From an uncultured Poribacteria bacterium (GTDB lineage Bacteria; Poribacteria; WGA-4E; WGA-3G): 64,000 bases of DNA. The position numbers were made by a program, and so were the translations under genes. This document shows positions 43,189 through 52,744 of the stretch, piece by piece; the first letter of the stretch is position 1; every line of letters starts with the position of its first letter. The notes beneath the pieces are model-generated. The model saw only the letters and a program-made list of their open reading frames with translations. It ran no database searches and was not told the DNA's origin. The stretch spans positions 4,814,217 to 4,878,216 of the forward strand of contig OX639992.1 in the NCBI GenBank assembly GCA_951828515.1, in the 5' to 3' direction.

Positions 43189-46100
43189 ATGAAAAAGATT
43201 CTTCAACACATCACTTGCTTTTGGATGGCGATTCTCTTTGGAGTCCCTCTCTTGTTCATCGGTTGTGTGAAAAAGGAAATCACGCGTAAAGCGGATTGGG
43301 AAACACATTTTATGGATGTCCATTTTGTCGATGCCAAACACGGATGGATCGTCGGGCACCAAGGATGGATTCTCCATACCTCTGATGCGGGGATGAGTTG
43401 GCAAAAACAGACAGTCAATACCAATGAAGACTTCAAAGCTGTCTACTTTACAAATCTTCGAAACGGTTGGGCAGTCGGCGATAAGGGAATAATTGCCACG
43501 ACCGACGATGGCGGACAGCATTGGAGCATAAGAAAAAGTGATATTTCTGCGCTATTCTATGATGTCTATTTTACCGACTCGAAGACGGGATGGATCGCTG
43601 GTCAAGATGGACTCCTATACACAGAAAACGGCGGCAAAACATGGCATCACCAGGAAACCAGCGAGTTTCAACTCAAAGGGATCTATTTTGTAAATAAGAA
43701 TCGTGGGTGGGTCGTCGGTGATTACGACCGAATCTTTGTTACCACCGATGGTAGTGATGCATGGCGGAGACAGGAGAATCTCGTTAAAGATGATGCCACG
43801 ACAACCGTCTTCAACTTCCACACCGTATTCTTTGTTTCGCCTTCTAAGGGATGGTGTGGTGGCACAGATGGCAGCGTCCTTCATACCACCAATGGCGGAA
43901 CAGAATGGAAAACTCAGACCAGTCGACTGCCGCCGATTTATGGACATGTACGCCCTACTGTGAACAGTTTCGACTTCCTTAACGAAGATTACGGTCTCGT
44001 CGTCGCACAAGGCGGATTTATGAATCGGACAGAGGATGGCGGAAACAACTGGCGATGGGTAGAAAGTCCGACAAAGAACGATCTGACAGGTGTTCAACTC
44101 GTAAGTCCGAAACAGGCATGGGCAGTCGGTATCAATGGTACCATCTTGCGCTCAAACGATGGTGGAGTAACATGGGAAATGGTCAGTGGTACCACTGCCA
44201 ATACCCTGCAAAGTGTCGCATTTGCGGATGCGAACCGCGCAGTCGCCGTCGGAGAGAAGGGCACAATCACCATGAGTCAAGACAGTGGCAAAACTTGGAC
44301 CGACATTAAGATGGACACTTGGCATCGCATCCGTAATTTATCATTTGTTACTGACAAAGAAGGCTGGGCGGTTGGCGATGGTGGGCTCATTCTTCATACG
44401 ACCGATGCCGGTCAGACGTGGGAACAGCAAACCAGCGGGTGGTGGTATACCCTGAATGCCCTCCATTTCATTGATCCTCAGAAAGGGTGGGTCGTTGGAG
44501 ATTTAGGCACTGTTCTTCACACTGCCGACGGTGGTAGAACGTGGATACAACAAGCACCCCGCTACTTTCACGAGATGATTAAAGGAATCTTTTTCCTCAA
44601 CGAGAAAGAAGGGTGGGTCGTTGGCTGGCCCGGTGTTGTGTTTCATACTATAGATGGGGGGCGGACATGGCAACGGCAGAATAGCAACACTTACAACGAA
44701 CTCTACGCTGCGTACTTTATAGATCGGCATATTGGTTGGGTCGTCGGACAATTCGGCGAGATTTTACATACCTTCGATGGCGGAAAAACGTGGAAATTTC
44801 AGCGGAGTCGGACGCGGGCGAATCTGAACAAGGTCTACTTCGCCGATGCGAATCACGGGTTAATTGTTGGAGATGAAGGTGTTATTTTGACGACCATCAA
44901 CGGCGGTATAACATGGGAGTTACAGAACAGTGGCACGTCCAATGATCTCTATAGTTTCTCACTTTCCCCAGACGGTATTCTTGCTGTCGGTGAAGACGGT
45001 ATCGCAATGCGTTACGCTGTGGATACCGAGAAGTTTATCGTTGAACTGCCACCAACTGTGCAGGAGGCCGAGACAGATGTACAAACGCCTGAGGCAATTG
45101 AATCGGATTGGGAGATTATTCAGATCGGTACGCAGCAGACATATTTCACCGACACCTATTTTTTATCCCCGCACCGCGGATGGACAGTCGGACATGACGG
45201 TGTAATTTTCCATACGACAGATGGCGGCACAACGTGGCAACGGCAAAAAAGCGGTGTATCCGATGATTTGCATCGAATCGTCTTCATTGATGAGCAACAC
45301 GGTTGGATTGGGGGCAATGGGGTCCTCCTGCGAACTGAAAATGGTGGTGAGACATGGCATGTAATCCGTGAAGGGTTGCAAGATATCTACTTAGTCTCGG
45401 CGATGTATTTCATTAATCCGAAAGTCGGTTGGCTCGGTGTCAATGATGGACAAACCCTATACACGAATGATGGTGGCAAAACCTTCCGATTGCAGAAAAC
45501 TAATCTTGGGTGGCCCCCTATCACCGACTTACACTTTATCAACATGAAAGAGGGCTGGGCAGTCACACCGCATCTGATGAAAGGGGGGTACATTCTGCAT
45601 ACCGTAGACGGTGGCGACTACTGGCAGGTTCAAGCCAGAACGCATAAATATGGTGTCGGTGTCCGTTTTATGGATAAGGCGTCTGGTTGGGTGGTATTCG
45701 AGGATGGAACATCTCTTACAACAAGCGACGGTGGCACGACTTGGAAACAGGCTTCAAGGCAAATGCCCGATGGCGTTCGACTCAGTGCCGTGAAATTCCG
45801 AAATCATACAGAAGCTTGGGGTATTGTGAACCAGAAACGGCTTGTCACGACCAGAAATCGAGGGACAACTTGGGAAACAGTGGAAGGTTCATTTGGGAGT
45901 CCATCTGCCACTACTCATAATAAAAATTGGATTCACAAAATGGCAAAAGAACAATCCTCAGCTGCGTTCAATTTGACGAACGCCTACATCCTTGAAGATG
46001 GACACGGCTGGGGAGTCGGCGCAATTGTCGCATCACCTCGCATCGGGTATAACGTCGCCATCGGGGATGACGATACGCATCGAGTACGAGATACTATAGG

Positions 46101-47013
46101 TCAAATTTATAGCACAACAGATTTTGGTAAGAACTGGCACCATCAACTTGGTGAACAAAGCGGTACCTTCCGTGATGTGCTGTTTCTTGATGAACAGCAC
46201 GGTTGGATTGCAGGCAACAACGGTATCTTGCTTTCCACAGAGGATGCCGGAAAGACTTGGAAAGCTTTAGACAGCGGCACCACGCAACGCATCGTTGATA
46301 TCCACTTTATGAGTCTTCAACCCAAATGGGGATGGGCGATGTTACGCGACGCAAACCTCCTTTACACACAGGATGGTTTGCAGTGGACAACACAAAACAC
46401 ACACGAGCAAATCACACCAGCGGATCCGTTTGCCATAAATGATGTTGCCTTCGGTAAGTTTTCTGAAGGGTGGGCTGTGGGAGAGGCTGGGGCGATTATA
46501 CACAATCCAGATGGCGGCTTGATTTGGAAACAGCAACCGAGTTCAACGGGCAAGAATCTCACAGGTGTTGATATGAAATTTGCACCCCTCGGATGGGCGG
46601 TCGGCACCAACGGTGTCATCCAGCGAACAATCAACAGGGGTAAATATTGGAAATTCCACGAAACCGACACCGGCTATGACCTTTACGATGTCTCATTTAT
46701 CAGTCAGCGGAAAGGATGGGCAGTCGGACGTGCCGGGATTATCCTATCGACCTCAGACGGCGGGTTTACGTGGGAGTCAAAGTTCAGCAATGTATCGGAA
46801 ACACTTTACGATATTCTACCACTCTCTGAAAAGGAACTCTACGCCGTTGGTGCTTCTGGCACTATCATCCATTCAACAGATGGCGGCGAAACGTGGAAAC
46901 CCGAATATGCCGGGATCAATAAGAACCTGTATGCAATCACGCAGGTCAAAGATGGAGGTTCCCTCTGGGTGGTTGGACAATTAGGTGTTGTGATGCGGCA
47001 CCCCATGCAATAA
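43189..47013 (+). CDS. Giant Ycf48-like repeat lipoprotein, copy 1
   Basis: 1,274 residues from ATG 43189 (AAAGGAG upstream). Lipoprotein signal with lipobox LFIGC. By eye I count 28 units of about 40-45 residues with the pattern [IV]-x-F-x-[DN]-x-x-x-G-W-x-V-G-x-x-G-x-[IL]-x-x-T-x-[DN]-G-G-x-T-W, i.e. Ycf48/BNR Asp-box blades. Unit 14 is degenerate and is followed by a Pro/Glu/Val-rich linker (about residues 610-650), dividing the protein into 14 + 14. Since Ycf48 is seven-bladed, four propellers are plausible. Ycf48 itself assists photosystem II assembly, but bacterial homologues are generally uncharacterised surface or periplasmic proteins. It is paralogous to 48797-52636. Confidence 0.85.
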   Translation: MKKILQHITCFWMAILFGVPLLFIGCVKKEITRKADWETHFMDVHFVDAKHGWIVGHQGWILHTSDAGMSWQKQTVNTNEDFKAVYFTNLRNGWAVGDKGIIATTDDGGQHWSIRKSDISALFYDVYFTDSKTGWIAGQDGLLYTENGGKTWHHQETSEFQLKGIYFVNKNRGWVVGDYDRIFVTTDGSDAWRRQENLVKDDATTTVFNFHTVFFVSPSKGWCGGTDGSVLHTTNGGTEWKTQTSRLPPIYGHVRPTVNSFDFLNEDYGLVVAQGGFMNRTEDGGNNWRWVESPTKNDLTGVQLVSPKQAWAVGINGTILRSNDGGVTWEMVSGTTANTLQSVAFADANRAVAVGEKGTITMSQDSGKTWTDIKMDTWHRIRNLSFVTDKEGWAVGDGGLILHTTDAGQTWEQQTSGWWYTLNALHFIDPQKGWVVGDLGTVLHTADGGRTWIQQAPRYFHEMIKGIFFLNEKEGWVVGWPGVVFHTIDGGRTWQRQNSNTYNELYAAYFIDRHIGWVVGQFGEILHTFDGGKTWKFQRSRTRANLNKVYFADANHGLIVGDEGVILTTINGGITWELQNSGTSNDLYSFSLSPDGILAVGEDGIAMRYAVDTEKFIVELPPTVQEAETDVQTPEAIESDWEIIQIGTQQTYFTDTYFLSPHRGWTVGHDGVIFHTTDGGTTWQRQKSGVSDDLHRIVFIDEQHGWIGGNGVLLRTENGGETWHVIREGLQDIYLVSAMYFINPKVGWLGVNDGQTLYTNDGGKTFRLQKTNLGWPPITDLHFINMKEGWAVTPHLMKGGYILHTVDGGDYWQVQARTHKYGVGVRFMDKASGWVVFEDGTSLTTSDGGTTWKQASRQMPDGVRLSAVKFRNHTEAWGIVNQKRLVTTRNRGTTWETVEGSFGSPSATTHNKNWIHKMAKEQSSAAFNLTNAYILEDGHGWGVGAIVASPRIGYNVAIGDDDTHRVRDTIGQIYSTTDFGKNWHHQLGEQSGTFRDVLFLDEQHGWIAGNNGILLSTEDAGKTWKALDSGTTQRIVDIHFMSLQPKWGWAMLRDANLLYTQDGLQWTTQNTHEQITPADPFAINDVAFGKFSEGWAVGEAGAIIHNPDGGLIWKQQPSSTGKNLTGVDMKFAPLGWAVGTNGVIQRTINRGKYWKFHETDTGYDLYDVSFISQRKGWAVGRAGIILSTSDGGFTWESKFSNVSETLYDILPLSEKELYAVGASGTIIHSTDGGETWKPEYAGINKNLYAITQVKDGGSLWVVGQLGVVMRHPMQ

Positions 47014-47067
47014 TGAAGTTTAGAACTCAGAGAGCATATCAAGTTTGGACATCTTGAGGTACAATGA

Positions 47068-47466
47068 ATGTTAACAACACTGATCCGTCGAGAACTCCTT
47101 GATAATCTGATGACGTTCCGATTCGCTGCATCTGTCTTCATTGTGATATTGCTGGTGGTCTCGAATACCGTGGTGCTCATCAAGGATTACGAGCAGCAGT
47201 TGGCAAGCTACAATACCGCTCTCAAAGTGCATCAGAGTAAATTAGAGGAACTGAAAGCCTATTCAGGCTATCAGTTGTACGTAGATCGTCCACCCAATCC
47301 GTTGCGCATTTTCAATATCGGATTTGATAAGCGGTTGGGAAACCAAGTTAGAGTCTACCACGCCTTCGTGCCAACGCTTTGGGATGCACAGAGACATGGA
47401 TCAAACAATCCTTTCCTTCTTTCTGAAAATAAGGCAATCTTTCAAGGTCTCAATTACGTCACCTAA
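47068..47466 (+). pseudogene. Truncated ABC-2 permease (N-terminal fragment)
   Basis: 132 codons with GAGG before the ATG. Its opening MLTTLIRRELLDNLMTFRF and first membrane helix match the start of the full permease at 54308 (MLMTLIQKEIMHHVLSVRF), followed by the same kind of extracytoplasmic loop. It stops after about 130 residues of a 450-500-residue family, having lost all further membrane helices, with an unrelated tail LLSENKAIFQGLNYVT. The break lies 24 bases before the second Reg_prop gene, so the duplication that made the second module may have cut it. Confidence 0.75.
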
Positions 47467-47490
47467 ATCAAAAATCAAAGGAGTTTCTTT

Positions 47491-48717
47491 ATGCGGAAAC
47501 AATTGACTGCAATATGGTTTGTTGTATTTTTATCATTAAATTGGGGCGTATCCATTCCGGATGCAGCAGAACTCAAAATCGAAAAAATCCTCACCGAAAC
47601 CGACGGTTTGGCATCTAACACGGTGCTCACCGTTTTCGAGGACAACCATGGCACGATGTGGTTCGGAACGACCGATGGCATCACCCGTTACGACGGAAAG
47701 AACTTCCAAACCTTCACAACAGAGGATGGATTAGGGCAGAACACAATAGGGCTTATCTTTGAAGAACGGCAAGGGAAGCTCTGGTTCGCTGGGGGTGTGC
47801 TTTCCGATGTCTCGAAAAGAGGAAAGCCTATGGACATGTCTTGGATGGAAACGCCATTAAGTGAACTCGATATCACGCCGCATGATGAACCACCAGCAGG
47901 AACAAGAAAACCCATCCGATTAAAAGGTGTGAGTCGCTACGACGGCGAAAAGTTCAGAATCTTTACGACCGCCGACGGGCTTGCTGATGATACCGTTACG
48001 GATATCTTTGAAGACGAAACTGGTACGCTTTGGTTCGCAACAGGGTTCGGTGTGAGTCAATACGACGGTAAAACGTTCAACAGCATTGTTATGAACGGAC
48101 CGATGGGAATGAACATATTACCCGAATCGTGGAATCGAATCACAGCAATTGCCCAGGATACAGCAGGAAATTTTTGGTTTGGAAGCGAAGCTGGCATTAC
48201 CTACTACAACCTCAAAACGTCCGGTTTCCGTTACTTCGGGGTTAACTCGGATTTCAGTCCCTTCCAAGAGATGGGGGAAGCAGGAACCGCTTACATAACA
48301 GATCTACAGTTCGATACCAAGGAAAACCTCTGGATAAGCCAAGATGACACAGACGAGGAATATGTCGGCATTCGTCGATACAACGGCAAAAAACTGACGA
48401 CTTTCCCACAAAGTAAAGCACTTCCGATGAATAGCGTTAACAATATCATGCAAGATAGCCGCGGTAACCTTTGGTTTACGGGTGTTAAGAAACTACCGCC
48501 GAAGATGAATGAAACTGAGGACAGTATTAGCATGACTTTTCCTGAAGTTGAATCCGGCGTAAGTGTCTACAATGGCAAATCCTTCCAAAACTTCAATACA
48601 GACGACGGTCTACCGAGTAACCGCGTCTGGTCAGTATTTGAGGACAGCCGCGGCAAACTCTGGTTCGCTACAGATGCTGGTGCCGCAGTTGGCGTTTATC
48701 TACCCTCTGAAAAATAG
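47491..48717 (+). CDS. Secreted Reg_prop beta-propeller protein, copy 2
   Basis: 408 residues, AAAGGAG upstream of ATG 47491. Same layout as copy 1: signal peptide (AIWFVVFLSLNWGVSIPDA), then propeller blades beginning LKIEKILTETDGLASNTVL, and the identical ending VYLPSEK. The N- and C-terminal blades are nearly identical to copy 1 at DNA level, while the centre differs more (for example HDEPPAGTRKPIRLKG), a pattern expected from duplication with partial gene conversion. No output domain. A Ycf48-like gene follows 79 bases later. Confidence 0.85.
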   Translation: MRKQLTAIWFVVFLSLNWGVSIPDAAELKIEKILTETDGLASNTVLTVFEDNHGTMWFGTTDGITRYDGKNFQTFTTEDGLGQNTIGLIFEERQGKLWFAGGVLSDVSKRGKPMDMSWMETPLSELDITPHDEPPAGTRKPIRLKGVSRYDGEKFRIFTTADGLADDTVTDIFEDETGTLWFATGFGVSQYDGKTFNSIVMNGPMGMNILPESWNRITAIAQDTAGNFWFGSEAGITYYNLKTSGFRYFGVNSDFSPFQEMGEAGTAYITDLQFDTKENLWISQDDTDEEYVGIRRYNGKKLTTFPQSKALPMNSVNNIMQDSRGNLWFTGVKKLPPKMNETEDSISMTFPEVESGVSVYNGKSFQNFNTDDGLPSNRVWSVFEDSRGKLWFATDAGAAVGVYLPSEK

Positions 48718-48796
48718 CTGTCGGCTGTCCCTAAAGAAAGAAACGCCACTGAAACATGTGCATCTTTGCTGATTGCTACTAAAGGAGACAAAACAG

Positions 48797-51700
48797 ATGA
48801 AAAAGATTCTTCAAAACATCAATTGCTTTTGGATGATGACTCTTTTTGGAATCCCTTTCTTGTTCATCGGTTGTGTAAAAAAGGAGATTACCCGCAAAGC
48901 CGATTGGGAAACCCATTTCCAAGGTCTCTATTTTGTAGATGCCAAGCACGGATGGATCGTCGGACATCAAGGGTGGATCCTCCATACGGCTGACGGGGGG
49001 ACAAGTTGGGAGAAACAGAGCGTCAATACGACCGAAGATTTCAAATCAGTTTATTTCACGAACCTCCGTAACGGTTGGGCAGTTGGGGACAAAGGCTTAA
49101 TTGCCACAACAGACGATGGCGGACGGCATTGGACGCTACAAGCAAGTGGAAGTCACGCCTTGCTTTTGGATGTCTTTTTCGTCAATTCAAAGCTTGGATG
49201 GATTGTCGGACGCGATGGCGCGCTTCAGACACAAAATGGTGGAAAAACGTGGCATCATCAGCCGGTCAGCGAGTTTGGACTTGGTGCCACCTGGTTCGTG
49301 AGCAAACACCGCGGCTGGGCGGTTGGCGACTATAATCGAAGTTTTTTGACAAATGATGGGGGACAGACTTGGCACAGACAGAGCAGTTTGGTGAGAGAAG
49401 ACAAAATGCTTTTCAACGTCCAGACAGTCCGTTTTATCGGTGATTCTAAGGGATGGTGCGGTGGTACAGATGGGACCATTTTTCACACGACCACAGGTGG
49501 TACACACTGGCAGCAACAGAGGAGTCGATTTCCGATAGTGATGGGGCATATCGCTCCAACTATTAGGGACATTGATTTTATGAACGATGACCGCGGTGTG
49601 GTGGTCGCTCAGGGTGGGTTTATCAACCGAACCGAAGATGGTGGAGACAATTGGCAATTGGTGGAAAGTCCGACCAAGAATGACTTAACCGGTGTTCAAT
49701 TTACAAGTCCTAAAGAGGTATGGGCGGTCGGTTTAAATGGGACGCTACTACACTCGACGGATGGGGGGACCACGTGGGACATGAAAAGTGGCACGACGGC
49801 AAACGATCTGAACAGCGTTGCGTTCGCAGACGCAGACCGTGCAGTTGCTGTTGGTGAACACGGTGCTATCACGATGAGCCAGGACGGTGGTAAAACTTGG
49901 ACAGACATAGATATGGAGGTCTGGCATCGGATTCGGAACCTCTCTTTTGCCACTGACAGGGAAGGCTGGGCGGTTGGCGATGGCGGGCTTATCCTTCACA
50001 CAACCGATGCAGGTCAAACGTGGGAACGGCAAACCAGTGGATGGTGGTATACCCTCAATGCCCTTCATTTCATCAATGCAAAAAAGGGCTGGGTCGTCGG
50101 AGATTTAGGCACAGTGCTTCATACGGTGGATGGTGGAGAAACGTGGATACAACAAGCACCACGCTACTTTCATGAGATGATTAAAGGGATCTTTTTTCTT
50201 AACGAGAAAGAAGGATGGGTGGTGGGGTGGCCCGGTGTTATTTTTCAGACTAAGGATGGCGGAATCACCTGGAAACGACAGAATAGCAACAGCTACAACG
50301 AACTCTATGCCGCCTACTTCGTCGACAGACATACCGGCTGGGTGGTCGGACAGTTCGGCGAGATTTTACATACGCTCGATGGCGGAAAAACGTGGAAATT
50401 TCAACGCAGCCGAACACAGGCAAATCTTAACAAAGTCTATTTTGCGGATGCAAATCACGGGTTAATTGTCGGCGATGACGGTGTGATTCTAACCACCACC
50501 AATGGCGGTGTAACGTGGGAGTTGCAGAAAAGCGGCACATCCAATGATCTTTACAGTTTCTCGCTTTCCCCCGACGGTATTCTTGCTGTCGGTGAGGGCG
50601 GGATTGCAATGCGTTATTCTGTGGATACAGAGGAGTTTATTGTCGAATTGCCGCCTGTGGCGCAAGACGTGGAATCGGAGACAAAACCGACTGAACCAAT
50701 TGAATATTATTGGGAAGTTGTTCGTCAAGGAAACTGGCGATCTGCTTTCACTGATATCTTTTTCCTGTCGGCACAGCATGGATGGGCAGTCGGAGGTGGC
50801 GGCATCATTTTGCATACTGTTGATGGTGGCAAAACGTGGCACCTCCAACAAAGTGGTGTCACAAAGGGTTTGCAACGGATTCTCTTTATTGATAAAAACT
50901 ACGGTTGGGTTACCGGTCAAGGTGTGTTATTACGAACCGAAAACGGCGGTGAGACGTGGCAAGCGATCCATAAAGGACTACAAAACTTCCGAAGTATCCG
51001 GGCGATCTACTTCATCAACCCCAAGGAGGGGTGGATCGGAGTCGATAAAGGGCAAATTTTACGCACCAGCGACGGCGGCAAAACCTTCCGCTTGCAGAAA
51101 ACCGGAACAACAAATCAACCGATCGCGGACCTACATTTTGTTAATAGCAGAGAGGGATGGGCAGTTGTGCCGCAACGGCGAGATGGTGGATTGATTCTGC
51201 ACACCGTTGATGGCGGTAATTATTGGCAAATTCAAGCCAGAACTCATCAACGAGGGGTCGGTGTCCATTTTTCAAATGCCCAATCGGGGTGGGTGGTCAT
51301 GGAAGATGGGAGTTCGCTACTCACGACAGATCGTGGGGGGACATGGAAACAAACCCCGATAATAGATTTCGGACTCCGGCTCTCTACCGTGAAATTCCGC
51401 AATCACACCGAAGCGTGGGGATGTGTTGAGGGAGAAGCAATTTTCACAACGCAAAACCGGGGCAAAAGCTGGGAAACAGTAAGTTTTTCACTCGGAACGG
51501 AAGCTGCAAACACCGAGGCACAAAGTTGGATAGAACAGATGGTAGAGGAGCGTCCCTTCAATTTGAGGTCCCAAATTACCAACGCACATTTCTTGTCGAA
51601 TGGCAAAGGTTGGGCAGTCGGCGGGGTGCTGGTTCAAGAGGGAACTTCGGATGGGAAGGATTTTGATAGTCTTAATAAAACGCAAAAGTCTGGCGGTCAG

Positions 51701-52636
51701 ATTTATTATACTACAGATGGGGGGAAGACTTGGGAGCATCAATTTGGTGAATCGCTTGATGATTTACGCGATGTCCTGTTTCTTGATGAACAGCGAGGTT
51801 GGGTTGTCGGAGATAATGGGGTCCTGTTGTCAACAGCAGATGGCGGAGAAAGTTGGAAGCGTTTGAAGAGTGGTACCACTCAACGCATTGTTGATGTCCA
51901 CTTTGTAAGTCGGAATCCTGAATGGGGCTGGGCGATGGCACGCGATGGGACTCTGCTTTACACCGTTGACGGTGAGGATTGGTCAGCGAACTTGCCAGAG
52001 GGGCTTGCAAGCGACATTCTGGATGCACCGGAACGTCCTGCGGGTGCTGCGACTTCCATAAACGATGTCGCCTTTGGGGCGTTTTCTGAGGGATGGGCTG
52101 TCGGTCAGAGTGGCGAGATTTTCCACAATCGGGATGGTGGTTTGATGTGGACACTTCAGCGCACCTCAACCGGAAAGGAACTCATAGGGATCGATATGAA
52201 ATTCGCACCCCTTGGTTGGGCGGTTGGTGCCAACGGTGTGATCCAACGAACTGTCAACGGCGGTGACTATTGGAAATTTCACGAGACCGATACCGGCTAT
52301 GATCTCTATGCGGTGTCGTTTATTACCAAACGGAAAGGATGGGCAACTGGACGTGGTGGGATTCTTTTGTACACCTCTGACGGTGGATTTACTTGGACAT
52401 CCAAGTTGAGTCGTCTGCCAGAATCCCTGTACGATATTTTGGCACTCTCTGAACAGGAACTCTACGCTGTCGGTGCCGCTGGAACCATTATTCATTCAAC
52501 AGATGGCGGCGAAACATGGGAACAGGAGCATACCGGCGTAGACAGCGACCTGTATACTATCACGCGGGTCAAAGACGGAAATACATTGTGGGTCGTTGGG
52601 CAAGGCGGCGTTGTGCTGCGTCGTCCGAAACGTTGA
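48797..52636 (+). CDS. Giant Ycf48-like repeat lipoprotein, copy 2
   Basis: 1,279 residues from ATG 48797, same GGAGACAAAACA leader and same lipobox as copy 1 (FLFIGC). The repeat plan is the same: about 14 Ycf48-type units, a linker (VELPPVAQDVESETKPTEP), then about 14 more; most units align one-to-one with copy 1, with divergent surface loops. Asp-box Ser/Thr-x-[DN]-G-G-x-T-W is kept in nearly all blades. Clearly exported and lipid-anchored; its ligand is unknown. Gene order Reg_prop-Ycf48 is kept in both modules. Confidence 0.85.
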   Translation: MKKILQNINCFWMMTLFGIPFLFIGCVKKEITRKADWETHFQGLYFVDAKHGWIVGHQGWILHTADGGTSWEKQSVNTTEDFKSVYFTNLRNGWAVGDKGLIATTDDGGRHWTLQASGSHALLLDVFFVNSKLGWIVGRDGALQTQNGGKTWHHQPVSEFGLGATWFVSKHRGWAVGDYNRSFLTNDGGQTWHRQSSLVREDKMLFNVQTVRFIGDSKGWCGGTDGTIFHTTTGGTHWQQQRSRFPIVMGHIAPTIRDIDFMNDDRGVVVAQGGFINRTEDGGDNWQLVESPTKNDLTGVQFTSPKEVWAVGLNGTLLHSTDGGTTWDMKSGTTANDLNSVAFADADRAVAVGEHGAITMSQDGGKTWTDIDMEVWHRIRNLSFATDREGWAVGDGGLILHTTDAGQTWERQTSGWWYTLNALHFINAKKGWVVGDLGTVLHTVDGGETWIQQAPRYFHEMIKGIFFLNEKEGWVVGWPGVIFQTKDGGITWKRQNSNSYNELYAAYFVDRHTGWVVGQFGEILHTLDGGKTWKFQRSRTQANLNKVYFADANHGLIVGDDGVILTTTNGGVTWELQKSGTSNDLYSFSLSPDGILAVGEGGIAMRYSVDTEEFIVELPPVAQDVESETKPTEPIEYYWEVVRQGNWRSAFTDIFFLSAQHGWAVGGGGIILHTVDGGKTWHLQQSGVTKGLQRILFIDKNYGWVTGQGVLLRTENGGETWQAIHKGLQNFRSIRAIYFINPKEGWIGVDKGQILRTSDGGKTFRLQKTGTTNQPIADLHFVNSREGWAVVPQRRDGGLILHTVDGGNYWQIQARTHQRGVGVHFSNAQSGWVVMEDGSSLLTTDRGGTWKQTPIIDFGLRLSTVKFRNHTEAWGCVEGEAIFTTQNRGKSWETVSFSLGTEAANTEAQSWIEQMVEERPFNLRSQITNAHFLSNGKGWAVGGVLVQEGTSDGKDFDSLNKTQKSGGQIYYTTDGGKTWEHQFGESLDDLRDVLFLDEQRGWVVGDNGVLLSTADGGESWKRLKSGTTQRIVDVHFVSRNPEWGWAMARDGTLLYTVDGEDWSANLPEGLASDILDAPERPAGAATSINDVAFGAFSEGWAVGQSGEIFHNRDGGLMWTLQRTSTGKELIGIDMKFAPLGWAVGANGVIQRTVNGGDYWKFHETDTGYDLYAVSFITKRKGWATGRGGILLYTSDGGFTWTSKLSRLPESLYDILALSEQELYAVGAAGTIIHSTDGGETWEQEHTGVDSDLYTITRVKDGNTLWVVGQGGVVLRRPKR

Positions 52637-52744
52637 ATAACGTCAAAAGCTTTCGTCAGCGATATATTTAAGTCTACAGGTCTATAGGGTCTCTCAAATG
52701 ACGTATTCATTGCGAATCCTCCATTCCATTAGTATATGTGTCTA

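Noticed and set aside
43171-43521. Antisense frames on the minus strand within the Ycf48-like genes (for example 43171-43521 and 49187-49657)
   Set aside because: They are mirror frames of repetitive coding sequence, lack ribosome sites and show no family features.
43189-52636. Photosystem II assembly role for the Ycf48-like lipoproteins
   Set aside because: No photosynthesis gene is in the window, and the proteins are four times the size of Ycf48. Only the repeat fold is shared.
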